Under the pieces are notes generated by a model that did not search any database, was not told where the DNA came from, and worked only from the letters and a program-made list of their open reading frames with translations. Both the position numbers and the translations under genes were made by a program. From an uncultured Selenomonadaceae bacterium (GTDB lineage: Bacteria > Bacillota > Negativicutes > Selenomonadales > Selenomonadaceae): DNA of 7,211 bases. Location of the stretch: contig CALZDE010000102.1 in assembly GCA_945637225.1 (NCBI GenBank), positions 1-7,211 on the forward strand. Direction: 5' to 3'. This document shows, in pieces, positions 6,984 through 7,211 of the stretch. The stretch's first letter is position 1. The number at the start of each line of letters is the position of its first letter.

Positions 6984-7005
6984 ATTTGCAAATTAGTGAA
7001 TATTA

Positions 7006-7211
7006 TTAAATATGTTCTCTGTTTACTGGTGATACACCAAAATTATTTTTACCGACTTTTTTAACCTCGTAAAGAGTTTCATCTGCTCTGTTCATGTAAT
7101 AACGTATAGTCTGTTCTTGTTTTGGTATTCCGCAAACAGCACCCTGAGATATTGTCACGTATTTTGCAATTGGTGAAAATTCATGTTTTAGATGTAGTTT
7201 ATGAATGTTAT
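7006..7211 (-). CDS. GGDEF-domain protein, C-terminal fragment (diguanylate cyclase type)
   Basis: Reading the minus strand gives 67 codons and a TAA stop (7008-7006), with the frame open to the window edge, so the gene starts outside. The visible residues match the C-terminal end of a GGDEF domain: YVTISQGAV (17-25 of the fragment; family VTxSxGxA), then RADETLYEVKKVGKNNFG (41-58; family ADxALYxAKxxGRN). GGDEF domains make cyclic di-GMP from two GTP, but the GG(D/E)EF active-site loop itself is upstream and cannot be judged, so the protein could be active or degenerate. Only nine residues follow this region, so GGDEF is the last domain. It is convergent with phoR, shares its terminator and need not be linked to phosphate control. 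Confidence 0.85.
   Translation of the reverse strand, partial: NIHKLHLKHEFSPIAKYVTISQGAVCGIPKQEQTIRYYMNRADETLYEVKKVGKNNFGVSPVNREHI

Overview
The window is a nearly complete high-affinity phosphate uptake and phosphate-signalling locus on the + strand: pstS (5' end missing), pstC, pstA, pstB, phoU, a divergent Ppx/GppA-like gene, a PhoB/PhoP-type response regulator and a PhoR-type histidine kinase. The 3' end of a convergent minus-strand GGDEF (diguanylate cyclase-type) gene closes the window. The low-GC DNA, strong AGGAGG-like ribosome binding sites, the style of the response regulator N-terminus and the GGDEF C-terminus suggest a Clostridia-class Firmicute, most likely of the Lachnospiraceae. 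That placement is an inference from sequence style, not from a marker gene.

Layout. Positions 1-3998 hold pstS-pstC-pstA-pstB-phoU with gaps of 13, 1, 27 and 1 nt, so they are almost certainly one transcript whose phosphate-regulated promoter lies upstream of the window. A 19-nt gap with a perfect AGGAGG leads into the Ppx/GppA-like gene (4018-4938). The only sizeable gap in the operon (4939-5022) holds a very good sigma-A promoter (TTGAAA, 17 bp, extended TATACT), so the response regulator (5023-5703) and kinase (5706-6920) can be transcribed on their own as well as by read-through. A long A/T-flanked hairpin (6937-6981) ends phoR and, on the other strand, the convergent GGDEF gene (stop at 7006-7008).

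How it works together. PstS captures extracellular phosphate, PstC/PstA form the channel and PstB supplies ATP hydrolysis. PhoU links transporter state to the PhoR kinase, which phosphorylates the response regulator, which in turn should activate pst when phosphate is scarce. The least ordinary member is the Ppx/GppA-like protein: it keeps the ASKHA-fold landmarks, but several acidic and phosphate-loop residues that define active exopolyphosphatase/pppGpp phosphatases are replaced. It may be a non-catalytic sensor or regulator. Otherwise the region is a conventional pst-pho module; I see no mobile element, CRISPR array, tRNA or rRNA.
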